64,000 bases of DNA from Pseudoalteromonas sp. A601 (GTDB lineage: Bacteria; Pseudomonadota; Gammaproteobacteria; Enterobacterales; Alteromonadaceae), in the NCBI RefSeq assembly GCF_002165575.1, contig NZ_MXQF01000012.1:62001-126000 (forward strand). The letters run 5' to 3'. Of the stretch, positions 19,660 to 28,487 are shown piece after piece. A program made the position numbers and the translations under genes. Under the pieces are notes generated by a model that had not been told where the DNA came from, searched no databases, and was given only the letters and a program-made list of their open reading frames with translations. Position 1 is the stretch's first letter, and each line of letters begins with the position of its first letter.

Positions 19660-20586
19660 CTACTTATAGTAAGAAGGCGCGTTTTCGTCAGGGCGAGTTT
19701 TAAAACGTCTGTGTAGCCACATGTATTGCTCGGGTGCTATTGTTACAGCCTGTTCCATGCGTTGATTCACTCGTGTTACATCTTGTTTGTCATCGCCACT
19801 TGGGAAATTCTCAAGCAATGGGAATATTTCTAGGTGATACTTACCGTCTTTGTCACGCTGGCTAGCAAAACTGACGACCTCACAATGTTTACTCGCCGCG
19901 AATAATAGCGTTCCTGTTGTTGTTGCCGCCTCAGCTACTGCGAAAAAAGGGGCAAACTCACAGCGCTTTCGGCCATAGTCTTGATCTGGTAAGTAGTAAC
20001 ACACTTTTTTGTTTTTAAGCGCTTGTAGTAGCCCTTTAACGTCACGTTTGCCAATTAAAAACTCATTAGAGCGTAAACGACCATTAGTTGTAAAATATTC
20101 CATTAACGGATTATTGTGCGGGCGATAAAAGCCAACACCTTGACAGTTTATTCCCATCACTCGGCTGGCCATTTCTAAGTGTAGAATGTGGGGGACTAAC
20201 AACAAAGCGCCTTTGCCTGATTGATTAATTTTTTCTAGGTGTTCTAGTCCTTTAATCGAGCCGAATACTTTATTTACTCGCCATTGTGGCCACCACCATG
20301 CCATACCTGTTTCCATCATGGCGATGCCAGTATTCTCCATATTTTCTAGCACTAGTTGTTGTTGTTCGTGTTCAGGCATATCAGGAAAACACAGTTTGAT
20401 ATTTACTTCAGCAATGTGTCGGCGCTTCTTCATAAAGCGGTGTACTAAACGCCCTAAATATTTACCCATTAGTAATTGTAGTTTATGAGGAAGCCATGAG
20501 ATCAAATAAAGAAAAAATACGCCAACCCAAGTTAACCAATAGCGAGGACCTAAAAAAGACAGCTTGAAAGCAGAGGAATTAACCAC
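19660..20586 (-). CDS. lpxL: Lipid A Kdo2-lipid IVA acyltransferase, LpxL type
   Basis: The 308-residue inner-membrane enzyme adds a secondary acyl chain to lipid A. It has the HX4E catalytic motif typical of LpxL/LpxP (PHILHLEM near residue 132), the YRPHNNPLMEY and NGRLRSNEFL segments, the DQDYGRKR segment and the near-invariant PEQYMWLHRRFKTRP C-terminus. One N-terminal membrane helix is present. LpxL and LpxP cannot be told apart from sequence alone. tolC lies upstream on the same strand but is separated by a terminator. Confidence 0.9.
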   Translation of the reverse strand: MVNSSAFKLSFLGPRYWLTWVGVFFLYLISWLPHKLQLLMGKYLGRLVHRFMKKRRHIAEVNIKLCFPDMPEHEQQQLVLENMENTGIAMMETGMAWWWPQWRVNKVFGSIKGLEHLEKINQSGKGALLLVPHILHLEMASRVMGINCQGVGFYRPHNNPLMEYFTTNGRLRSNEFLIGKRDVKGLLQALKNKKVCYYLPDQDYGRKRCEFAPFFAVAEAATTTGTLLFAASKHCEVVSFASQRDKDGKYHLEIFPLLENFPSGDDKQDVTRVNQRMEQAVTIAPEQYMWLHRRFKTRPDENAPSYYK

Positions 20587-20642
20587 AAAAAAACATCTCA
20601 GAAAATAAAAGAAGTAGTTTAACTGTATGTGTTTAAAAACAC

Positions 20643-20667
20643 AAAAAAGCCAGCATTAAGCTGGCTT
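20643..20667 (-). terminator. Intrinsic terminator of tolC
   Basis: AAGCCAGC/GCTGGCTT is an 8-bp stem with a 5-nt loop; on the minus strand it is followed by a T run. It lies 30 bp behind the tolC stop. Confidence 0.9.
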
Positions 20668-20696
20668 GATAGTTAAAAAGCGATGGAATTAATTGC

Positions 20697-22037
20697 TTAA
20701 ATAGCTTTTAATCCCTGATTAATAGCAATTAAATCTTCACTGGTAAGGGTACCAGCGGCTTGCTTTAAGCGTAATGTAGAAACCACATAGCGGTAACGTA
20801 CATTGGCTAGGTTACTTTTTGCATTGTACAGATTTTGCGTGCTAATGAGTACGTCAACAATGGTACGAGTACCCACCTCAAACCCCGCTTCAGTAGCTTT
20901 TAATGCACTTTCTGCTGAAACAACAGCTTGCTCAAGAGCTTTAAAGGTAGCAATGTCAGACACAACTTGATTATAAGATGTAATAACAGAGCGAGTTACA
21001 CCACGCAACGATGCTTCTAAGTCTTCACTGGCAGCAACGTAAAATGCACGGGCTTGCTCTGTTGCTGCAGTTGTTGCACCACCAGAATAAATCGGCACAG
21101 TAAAATCAAGACCTACCGTTGCGCTATCACCACGAGGTTTCATAGTGTTGCTATTATAATCGGTTAATGAATCCCCATAAGTTGCATTAAGGGTTAGTTT
21201 TGGATAGTGCCCAGATTGCGCTAAATCAATTTGATCTTTAGCAATATCGACCGTTACTTTTGCAACTTGTAAATTTAAGTTCTTTTGCTCAGCCAATTTT
21301 ACATAGTCAGTTGATTGTTTGTTTGGCTTTACTGTCGAAAATGTTTGGGTATCTAGCGTGTCTAACTTGGCATGATATTTACCAGTGATTTCACGAAGTT
21401 GCTCTCGAGCAGTTTCAACGCCGTTTTTAGCCACAATCTCTTGTGCAACTGAGTTATCATATTGTGCTTGTGCTTCGTGAACATCAGTGATAGCTGTAAG
21501 GCCAACAGCATAGCGTTGTTTAGTTTGCTCAAGTTGACGCTCGATTGCACGTTTTTCTGACTGTACAAATTCAAGATTGTCGATGGCACTTAATACATTA
21601 AAATAGCCATCCGCAACACGAACTATTAAATCTTGCTGTGCAAAATCATATTGTGCAGAAGCTTGTAAAGCTTGTTTGTCGGCGATATCTAAAGAATTCC
21701 ATGCACCTAGGTCAAAAAGTGTTTGATTTAAACTCAGTCCACGGCTGAATGTATCAGTATCACCGTCTATTTTTGCATAGCCTAATGGGTCAGTACCTTC
21801 ATATGTTGTGCTATCTGTCTTATCATAGCCCATTGAAAAGCCAATTTGCGGTAGTAAGGCGCTTAAAGCTTTATCACTGTTATAAGATTGTGCATCGGCT
21901 TGTGCTTTAGCTTTTAAAACCGTTGGATCATTTGCAGTGGCAATTTCGTATACTTGTAATAAATCTTCAGCATTTGAAGCTGTAGCAGTCAATGCGCATG
22001 ATAAGCCGATCAGCGCAGCAAGAATGTTCTTTTTCAT
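20697..22037 (-). CDS. tolC: Outer-membrane efflux channel TolC
   Basis: The 446-residue protein has a signal peptide (MKKNILAALIGLSCALTATASNAED) and the two repeated OEP halves of TolC. Typical segments include LLQVYEIATANDP at the mature N-terminus and LGLDFTVPIYSGG in the second half. It forms the trimeric outer-membrane exit duct for RND, MFS and ABC efflux and type I secretion. The divergent partner nudF reproduces the E. coli tolC/nudF arrangement. The 155-bp gap should hold both promoters. Confidence 0.95.
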   Translation of the reverse strand: MKKNILAALIGLSCALTATASNAEDLLQVYEIATANDPTVLKAKAQADAQSYNSDKALSALLPQIGFSMGYDKTDSTTYEGTDPLGYAKIDGDTDTFSRGLSLNQTLFDLGAWNSLDIADKQALQASAQYDFAQQDLIVRVADGYFNVLSAIDNLEFVQSEKRAIERQLEQTKQRYAVGLTAITDVHEAQAQYDNSVAQEIVAKNGVETAREQLREITGKYHAKLDTLDTQTFSTVKPNKQSTDYVKLAEQKNLNLQVAKVTVDIAKDQIDLAQSGHYPKLTLNATYGDSLTDYNSNTMKPRGDSATVGLDFTVPIYSGGATTAATEQARAFYVAASEDLEASLRGVTRSVITSYNQVVSDIATFKALEQAVVSAESALKATEAGFEVGTRTIVDVLISTQNLYNAKSNLANVRYRYVVSTLRLKQAAGTLTSEDLIAINQGLKAI

Positions 22038-22192
22038 TAGTTGTTCAGTCCTTAGACAGTTTGCGTACTAAAAGCATGGTAACCTGTTTTGTCAAATAAC
22101 TAAAAAAAATTTGTGTAAAACAGCGCAAACAAGTGTAACAGAATATAATAAACCGCAAAATTTTTGAGTTAAGAAACCGATTAAGGAAATAA

Positions 22193-22813
22193 ATGACTAA
22201 TAAAGCGATTACTCAATTTACCAATAATGATGTTGACGTTGCGCCAATCGAAAACTTATACAGTGGCTTTTTTAAAATTAACCTTTATCAATTTGAACAT
22301 GCTTTATTTGCCGGAGGTAAGTCACAAACCATTAAGCGTGAAATTCTTGAGCGTGGTGATGCTGTTGCTGTGCTTCCTTATGATCCCCTTACTAATAAAA
22401 TATTGCTTATAGAGCAGATACGCATTGGTGCTATGCGTAGTAAAGAGTCGCCTTGGCTTTTAGAGTGTATAGCTGGTATGACTGATGGCAACATTGATTA
22501 TGAAGCCGTTGTTAAACGCGAAGCCTTTGAAGAAGCTGGCCTTCAATTGCAGCAACTTGAGTATATGTTATCGTACTTATCAAGCCCTGGTGGCACCACT
22601 GAGCGTCTTTATCTTTATTTAGCCATCGTAGATTTAAGCCAACATACTAGCGGTGTTTTTGGTCTTGAGACAGAAGGGGAAGATATTAAGACACATGTGA
22701 TAGATTTTGACGAGGCCTTAGCGCGTCTAAGCAGTGGTGAAATAGATAATGCGGCAACGGTGATATCTTTGCAGTGGTTAGCGCTCAATCGCGAGCGTAT
22801 AATAAGTAAGTAG
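22193..22813 (+). CDS. nudF: ADP-ribose pyrophosphatase NudF
   Basis: The 206-residue Nudix enzyme cleaves ADP-ribose to AMP and ribose 5-phosphate. The Nudix box is complete (G-M-T-D-G-N-I-D then VVKREAFEEAGL), followed by YLSSPGGTTER, the ADP-ribose-specific part. It leads a run nudF-yqiB-cpdA-yqiA-parE identical in order to E. coli. Confidence 0.95.
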   Translation: MTNKAITQFTNNDVDVAPIENLYSGFFKINLYQFEHALFAGGKSQTIKREILERGDAVAVLPYDPLTNKILLIEQIRIGAMRSKESPWLLECIAGMTDGNIDYEAVVKREAFEEAGLQLQQLEYMLSYLSSPGGTTERLYLYLAIVDLSQHTSGVFGLETEGEDIKTHVIDFDEALARLSSGEIDNAATVISLQWLALNRERIISK

Positions 22814-22846
22814 ACTACTTTTAACTCTTAACTTTATGGCGGTAAC

Positions 22847-23305
22847 TTGACAGCAACAGCAGTGAAACAACGATATATCCAAAGCTTACCTAAATACCTT
22901 ACTTTGTGTGAGCATAATTACCTGCGCGCTTTAAAGCTGTTACCGCTAAGTAAAGAGGTTGGTCAAACACGCCGCGTTCAATTAGGTGAGCATCAGTTTG
23001 AAATTAACGTTGATGGCTGTGCCAAGTACACCATGGATATTTCAATAACTCAGTTATCTGGTGTTATTCAAGGCATGACGCCGTTATTTTTAACTGTGCG
23101 TTTGTACCATGATGCGAAAGTTGCTGAGATTGTTCATCACGATTATCATCAAAGAATTAAGCCATCATATGGCTACCCGAATCCTTTAATGCATCAAAAA
23201 GATGAAAAATATCAACTCAATGCTTTTTTATACGATTGGCTAGTGGCCTGTATTGATAGTGGCCGTGCAGTGCTTAATTGGGACGTTAATAATGGCTTGG
23301 TTTGA
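22847..23305 (+). CDS. yqiB: DUF1249 protein YqiB
   Basis: The 152-residue cytosolic protein matches the DUF1249/YqiB family in length and in segments such as YTMDISITQL and LTVRLYHDAKVAEI. Function is unknown. Translation appears to start at TTG behind GGCGG; no ATG fits the family N-terminus. It overlaps cpdA by 14 bp, the usual coupling in this cluster. Confidence 0.88.
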   Translation: MTATAVKQRYIQSLPKYLTLCEHNYLRALKLLPLSKEVGQTRRVQLGEHQFEINVDGCAKYTMDISITQLSGVIQGMTPLFLTVRLYHDAKVAEIVHHDYHQRIKPSYGYPNPLMHQKDEKYQLNAFLYDWLVACIDSGRAVLNWDVNNGLV

Positions 23306-24083
23306 ACAAAGTGTTCAGTTTAATCGTGAAGTATTAAAGCTGGCTCATGTTACAGATAGTCATTTGTTCGCCAGTCGTCATGGCGAATATTTTGGAGTCA
23401 ACACTGCCGACCACTTCCTCGCTTGTTTAACACACATGGCGACGAAAAACTTAGATGCAGTGGTATTTGGCGGCGATTTAACCCAAGATCACAGCGTAGA
23501 GTCATATTCATTATTTGCTCAATTAATAGCAGAGTCACCATTAACTTGTCCTGTTTTTTGGTTGCCGGGGAATCATGATGAGCTAAATTTATTAACATCT
23601 CTGGCTAATAAGCAAATCTCAAATGCGAAGCGACTAATCACTAATAGCTTTGCTGTACTTCTACTTAATTCAAAAGGAGCAACACCTGCCGGATGGGTAA
23701 CTGATGCTCACCTAACAGAAGTGGTAGACTGTTTAGAGCAAAAAAAATTGCCGAGTGTTGTTTTTTGCCATCATAACCCATTACCAATAAATGGTTATTT
23801 GGATAAGCACATGCTAGAAAATGGCCCGCAATTGCTAAATAGGCTCAATAACAGCAATTATGTAAACTGGTTGTTTCATGGTCATGTACATAACAATTAT
23901 GAGTTTGATTACAGGGATATGAAAGTGGTTTCAACCCCTGCAAGCTCTGTACAATTTTTAAAAAACACACCTGATTGGCAACAACAAAATCAAGGTGCAG
24001 CTTATAGGCTTATTACTCTATCTATGAGTGCAGAGAGTGGAAATTTGACCTGCGACACGGAATTGGTATGGTTAAACGTGTAA
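23292..24083 (+). CDS. cpdA: 3',5'-cAMP phosphodiesterase CpdA
   Basis: The protein is about 263 residues from the ATG at 23292; the frame is open 13 codons further but MAWFEQ fits the family start. This metallophosphoesterase hydrolyses cAMP and so tunes CRP signalling. All metal motifs are visible: HVTDSHL, FGGDLTQDH, LPGNHDE, FCHHNP and FHGHVHNN. It is coupled to yqiB (14-bp overlap) and yqiA (16-bp overlap). Confidence 0.94.
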   Translation: MAWFEQSVQFNREVLKLAHVTDSHLFASRHGEYFGVNTADHFLACLTHMATKNLDAVVFGGDLTQDHSVESYSLFAQLIAESPLTCPVFWLPGNHDELNLLTSLANKQISNAKRLITNSFAVLLLNSKGATPAGWVTDAHLTEVVDCLEQKKLPSVVFCHHNPLPINGYLDKHMLENGPQLLNRLNNSNYVNWLFHGHVHNNYEFDYRDMKVVSTPASSVQFLKNTPDWQQQNQGAAYRLITLSMSAESGNLTCDTELVWLNV

Positions 24084-24628
24084 TTTATATTCATGGCTTT
24101 AATAGTAGCGAAAAATCATATAAAGCTGTGCGCTTTGGCGAGTATATGGCAAACTATGACGTTGAATATTTTGTGCCGCGCTTAAACCATGAGCCTTTAC
24201 ATGCCATTATTCAATTAGAGCAACTACTAACGCCAGAGACAGTTTTAGTTGGTAGTTCTTTAGGTGGTTTTTATGCCACGTATTTATCGCAAAAATATCA
24301 GCTTCGTGCAGTGGTCATTAATCCTGCGGTTGAGCCTTTTTTATTATTGAGTTCATTTTTAGGGCCTAATTATAACCCTTATCAGGATACCCACTACGAG
24401 CTAAATAAAAGCCATATTAGTGCGTTAAAATCACTGTTCATAACACCGCTAACTTACCCATCATTACTGTATTTATTACAGCAAACGGGCGATGAAGTAC
24501 TCGGCTTTGAACAGGCAGTTAATTATTATTCACAGTGTAAACAACATATTGAGTTTGGTGGCGATCACAGTTTTCAAAACATTGAGAGCACCTTTGTAAG
24601 TATTGTGGATTTTCTTAAAATCACGTAA
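24068..24628 (+). CDS. yqiA: YqiA family esterase
   Basis: The 186-residue alpha/beta hydrolase has the YqiA start (IYIHGFNSSEKSYKA), nucleophile elbow GSSLGGFYA and C-terminal catalytic His in GGDHSF. E. coli YqiA hydrolyses acyl-CoA and p-nitrophenyl esters in vitro; the natural substrate is unknown. It overlaps cpdA and precedes parE by 32 bp. Confidence 0.92.
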   Translation: MVKRVIYIHGFNSSEKSYKAVRFGEYMANYDVEYFVPRLNHEPLHAIIQLEQLLTPETVLVGSSLGGFYATYLSQKYQLRAVVINPAVEPFLLLSSFLGPNYNPYQDTHYELNKSHISALKSLFITPLTYPSLLYLLQQTGDEVLGFEQAVNYYSQCKQHIEFGGDHSFQNIESTFVSIVDFLKIT

Positions 24629-24660
24629 AACATAGCTAAGCGCATAAAAAGATAAAAACT

Positions 24661-26550
24661 ATGAGTCAGCAAAATTATAACGCCGAAGCCATTGAAGTCT
24701 TAAATGGTTTAGAACCCGTAAAACGCCGTCCAGGTATGTACACAGATACCACGCGCCCTAATCATTTAGGCCAAGAGGTGATCGATAATAGTGTCGATGA
24801 AGCAATGGCTGGGCACGCGAGTAAAATCGACGTCATTCTACATGAGGACAACTCGTTAGAGGTGAGTGACGATGGCCGTGGTATGCCAATAGATATTCAT
24901 CCTGAAGAGGGTATTCCTGGGGTCGAGCTGATTTTTACCAAATTGCATGCCGGTGGTAAATTCTCAAATAAAAACTATCAATTTTCAGGTGGTTTACATG
25001 GCGTAGGTATTTCGGTTGTTAATGCACTATCTACTCGTGTTGAAGTTATTGTGCGCCGTGATGCGCAGCAATTTATGATGGCGTTTGAAAATGGCGACAA
25101 AGTTGAAGATTTAAACGTTATTGGCACTGTGGGTAAACGTAACACAGGTACAACCGTGCGTTTTTGGCCTGATGCCAGCTACTTTGATTCTGCTAACTTT
25201 TCACTGACTAAATTACATCATTTACTTAAAGCCAAAGCTGTATTATGCCCCGGTTTACGCATTAAGTTTATTAACAAGCAAACTAAAGAAACTCAAGAGT
25301 GGTATTACGAAACGGGCTTACGTGATTACTTAAATGAAGCTGTAAAGGGCTATGAAGTCTTACCAAAAGAACCGTTTACAGGGGAATTTTCCAGCTCCAC
25401 AGAAGGGGCTGATTGGGCTGTTGTATGGCTACCTGAAGGCGGAGAGTCAATTGCAGAAAGTTATGTAAACTTAATTCCGACTGCGCAAGGTGGTACGCAT
25501 GTAAATGGCTTGCGCCAAGGCTTATTAGAAGCAATGCGTGAGTTTTGTGAATTTAGAAACCTGCTTCCACGAGGCGTTAAACTGACTCCTGACGATATCT
25601 GGGAGCGTTGTAGTTATGTCTTGTCAGTTAAAATGCAAGATCCTCAATTTGCAGGCCAAACGAAAGAAAAGCTTTCATCGCGCTCTTGCTCAGCGTTTGT
25701 ATCAGGGGTGGTGAAAGATGCATTTAGTTTGTGGCTCAACGAGCACACTGATATTGCTGAGCTTTTATCTGAGTTATGTATTTCAAATGCTCAGCGTCGT
25801 CTTCGTGCTGCTAAAAAAGTTGTTCGTAAACGCGTGACGGCAGGCCCTGCATTACCAGGTAAATTAACGGACTGTAGTGCGGCCGATAATGATCGCACTG
25901 AATTGTTTTTAGTTGAGGGTGATTCTGCTGGTGGCTCTGCCAAGCAAGCTCGAGATCGAGAGTTTCAAGCAATTATGCCGCTGCGTGGTAAAATTTTAAA
26001 TACGTGGGAAGTAGAGTCAGGCCAAATATTAGCTTCACAAGAAGTGCATGATATATCGGTTGCATTAGGAATGGACCCTGATTCAAAAGACTTATCAGCA
26101 CTGCGATATAATAAAATATGTATTTTAGCGGATGCTGACTCTGATGGGTTACACATTGCAACTTTACTCTGCGCACTCTTTGTTCGTCACTTTCCTGAGT
26201 TAGTTAAGCAAGGTCATGTATATGTGGCTATGCCGCCTCTATTTCGCATTGATATTGGTAAAGAGGTTTACTATGCACTGGATGAAGATGAAAAATCGGG
26301 TATCTTAGCGCGCATAGAAGCGGAGAAAAAACGCGGTAAAGTTAACGTGCAACGCTTTAAAGGCCTGGGCGAAATGAACCCGCTGCAATTGCGTGAAACC
26401 ACTATGGATCCGAATACGCGTCGCTTAGTGCAGCTAACATTAGACGAAGAGCAACACACTCTCGAAATGATGGATATGTTGCTTGCTAAAAAGCGCTCTT
26501 CAGACAGACGTCAATGGTTAGAAGATCACGGAAATCGCGCTCAAGTATAA
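24661..26550 (+). CDS. parE: DNA topoisomerase IV subunit B
   Basis: The 629-residue ATPase subunit of topoisomerase IV decatenates daughter chromosomes with ParC. The GHKL ATPase site (IDNSVDEAMAG, DDGRGMP, GGLHGVGISVVNAL) and the TOPRIM part (LVEGDSAGGSAKQ, ADADSDGLHIA) are intact. Only 18 bp past its stop a small leader peptide begins, followed by the GGDEF gene, so parE and the next genes may share transcripts. Confidence 0.97.
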   Translation: MSQQNYNAEAIEVLNGLEPVKRRPGMYTDTTRPNHLGQEVIDNSVDEAMAGHASKIDVILHEDNSLEVSDDGRGMPIDIHPEEGIPGVELIFTKLHAGGKFSNKNYQFSGGLHGVGISVVNALSTRVEVIVRRDAQQFMMAFENGDKVEDLNVIGTVGKRNTGTTVRFWPDASYFDSANFSLTKLHHLLKAKAVLCPGLRIKFINKQTKETQEWYYETGLRDYLNEAVKGYEVLPKEPFTGEFSSSTEGADWAVVWLPEGGESIAESYVNLIPTAQGGTHVNGLRQGLLEAMREFCEFRNLLPRGVKLTPDDIWERCSYVLSVKMQDPQFAGQTKEKLSSRSCSAFVSGVVKDAFSLWLNEHTDIAELLSELCISNAQRRLRAAKKVVRKRVTAGPALPGKLTDCSAADNDRTELFLVEGDSAGGSAKQARDREFQAIMPLRGKILNTWEVESGQILASQEVHDISVALGMDPDSKDLSALRYNKICILADADSDGLHIATLLCALFVRHFPELVKQGHVYVAMPPLFRIDIGKEVYYALDEDEKSGILARIEAEKKRGKVNVQRFKGLGEMNPLQLRETTMDPNTRRLVQLTLDEEQHTLEMMDMLLAKKRSSDRRQWLEDHGNRAQV

Positions 26551-26568
26551 CTACAAAGGAAGCAGCTT

Positions 26569-26598
26569 ATGCACCCTCAACTTGGTAGGCTTTATTAG
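26569..26598 (+). CDS. Candidate 9-residue leader peptide before GGDEF gene
   Basis: An AGGAAG ribosome site is followed after 5 nt by ATG and nine codons (MHPQLGRLY) ending in TAG. The last G of TAG is the first base of the GTG start of the next gene (TAGTG). The arrangement suggests translational coupling by re-initiation. That it is translated is inference. Confidence 0.4.
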   Translation: MHPQLGRLY

Positions 26599-28487
26599 TG
26601 GCTGTTTTAAATCGCTATTTGTTAAGCTTCGCATTAGCAGTGTTTTTTAGCACTACTAATGCGAATACTTCAGTTGAGCAGCAATGGTTAGAGGAAAAGC
26701 TGGCCATTGCTGCAGAAAAAAGCATTGAGAACCCAACGCTTGCTGTTATATACCTTAATAATATCCTAAAAGATAAAGCACCTACGTTAACTGAAATTCA
26801 ACGCATAAAACTACAAATCACGCTTGCTGAAAACTACCTGCTTAATAGTGATATGAATAAAGCAGTTGAATTAGTCAAACAGATACAACGTTATCAAGAG
26901 TTACTCGATGCGACTTCAGCGGTTAGCTACTTTATTGTTAAATCGGATATATACTTGCTGCAAGGGGATTCTAAGTTAGCATTAGCTGAATTAGATAAAG
27001 CTAAAGAAAAAATAACGCTGTTAGATGATAAAGCTAAAGGTAACCTTTATGCTGCTTTTGCCAACTATCACGTTAGTAATCACAACGAGAGTAAAGCAAA
27101 AGATTATTATTATAAAGCCTACGAAGTCTTTCTTAAAAGTGGCGATGACTTACAGCTCGCTTACATTGAATCTATGATGTCACAATCTTATGAGGCTTTA
27201 TATGATTTTGATAAAGCTATTGAGCTGCAAAAAAAAGCCCTGTCTTATTTTAGTCGTAAAAATTTATCGTTTGATATGATGGTTTCTTATTATCATCTAG
27301 CTAAGATTTATCTCAAGCTTTCACGTAGTTCAGACGTAATTTTGAATGCTGAGCAAATTTTAAAGATTAACGCAGAGTCACAATCATCCTGCCCTAAATT
27401 TAATTACTATGCATATATCACTCTTACGCAAGCATACTTACAATTAGGTAATATTGAACAAAGCGTTAAGTTTTTAGATTTAAGTAATCAGTTTGTGGTC
27501 GGTATTGAAGACGTCTATAAGAAGATAGACCACTTCTTAATTCAAACTGAAATTGAAATAACACAATCAAAACTTGAACAAGCTAACCGAACAATTACTG
27601 AAACTAACGAGCTTTTAAGTGATATTCCAGCTGAAAGTGCAATAAATTTTTTACTTCGGTTAAAAAAATTGCAAGCAAAATTGTCCATAAAAGAAGGCGA
27701 CTTTGAACGAGCAACTGAGGAATATCAATCATATATTTCGCTCAATGAGCAGCATTATAACTATATACGTGAACTGTTTCGCTCTGAGAATAAAGCCCAA
27801 TTTGACATCAAAAAATTGGAACTAGAGAAGCAATTACTCGAAAAAGATAAAGAACTTAATGAATTTGCTATGTTAGAGATTAAGCAAGAACAAGCACTTC
27901 ATCATACAGCTATGTTCAGTATTTTGATGTTCTTGCTCGTGTTACTTATTTTTACATGGCGCCAGTATCGATTGAAACGAGAGTTTAATGTACTCGCTAA
28001 TACTGATTATTTAACCGGTGTGGCAAATAGGCGAAAAGTCATGGACTATGCAGAGCTGCAATGGCAAGAGTTAAAACAAGGCTATAATAAATTTGCGCTA
28101 ATTAGCTTTGACTTAGATCACTTTAAAAAAGTGAACGATAACTACGGTCATCCAGCTGGTGATTTAGTATTAAAAACCATTGTTAACGTTGCCCAGCAAG
28201 CAATTCGTGAAAATGACTTCTTGGGACGGATTGGTGGCGAAGAGTTTTTAGTTGTTTTGACTGGCACGGAGCAAGTTGAAGCCACTGAAATTGCTTACAG
28301 AATAAAAAGTGCCATCGAAAAAGCACAAATCCAGAGCGATAAAGGAATAATTAGAGTCACTGCAAGTTTAGGCGTGACTCAAAAGAATGAGCAAACAAGC
28401 ACATTCAAAGATTTACTAAAGCAAGCAGACAAAGCCTTATATGCTGCTAAAGAAAATGGCCGAAACAGGGTAGAGGTTTATGAATAA
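26598..28487 (+). CDS. TPR sensor with membrane helix and GGDEF domain
   Basis: This 629-residue putative diguanylate cyclase has a signal peptide or N-terminal anchor (residues 5-22), about 380 residues of helical TPR-like repeats expected in the periplasm, a short coiled coil, one membrane helix near 440-457 and a cytosolic GGDEF domain. The active site is GGEEF at about 546, with an intact inhibitory I-site RxxD (REND) five residues before it, so it should make c-di-GMP and be product-inhibited. The start is GTG, overlapping the stop of a leader peptide. It overlaps the next gene by 8 bp. The architecture is the same as that of the protein at 54569-56404. Confidence 0.88.
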   Translation: MAVLNRYLLSFALAVFFSTTNANTSVEQQWLEEKLAIAAEKSIENPTLAVIYLNNILKDKAPTLTEIQRIKLQITLAENYLLNSDMNKAVELVKQIQRYQELLDATSAVSYFIVKSDIYLLQGDSKLALAELDKAKEKITLLDDKAKGNLYAAFANYHVSNHNESKAKDYYYKAYEVFLKSGDDLQLAYIESMMSQSYEALYDFDKAIELQKKALSYFSRKNLSFDMMVSYYHLAKIYLKLSRSSDVILNAEQILKINAESQSSCPKFNYYAYITLTQAYLQLGNIEQSVKFLDLSNQFVVGIEDVYKKIDHFLIQTEIEITQSKLEQANRTITETNELLSDIPAESAINFLLRLKKLQAKLSIKEGDFERATEEYQSYISLNEQHYNYIRELFRSENKAQFDIKKLELEKQLLEKDKELNEFAMLEIKQEQALHHTAMFSILMFLLVLLIFTWRQYRLKREFNVLANTDYLTGVANRRKVMDYAELQWQELKQGYNKFALISFDLDHFKKVNDNYGHPAGDLVLKTIVNVAQQAIRENDFLGRIGGEEFLVVLTGTEQVEATEIAYRIKSAIEKAQIQSDKGIIRVTASLGVTQKNEQTSTFKDLLKQADKALYAAKENGRNRVEVYE

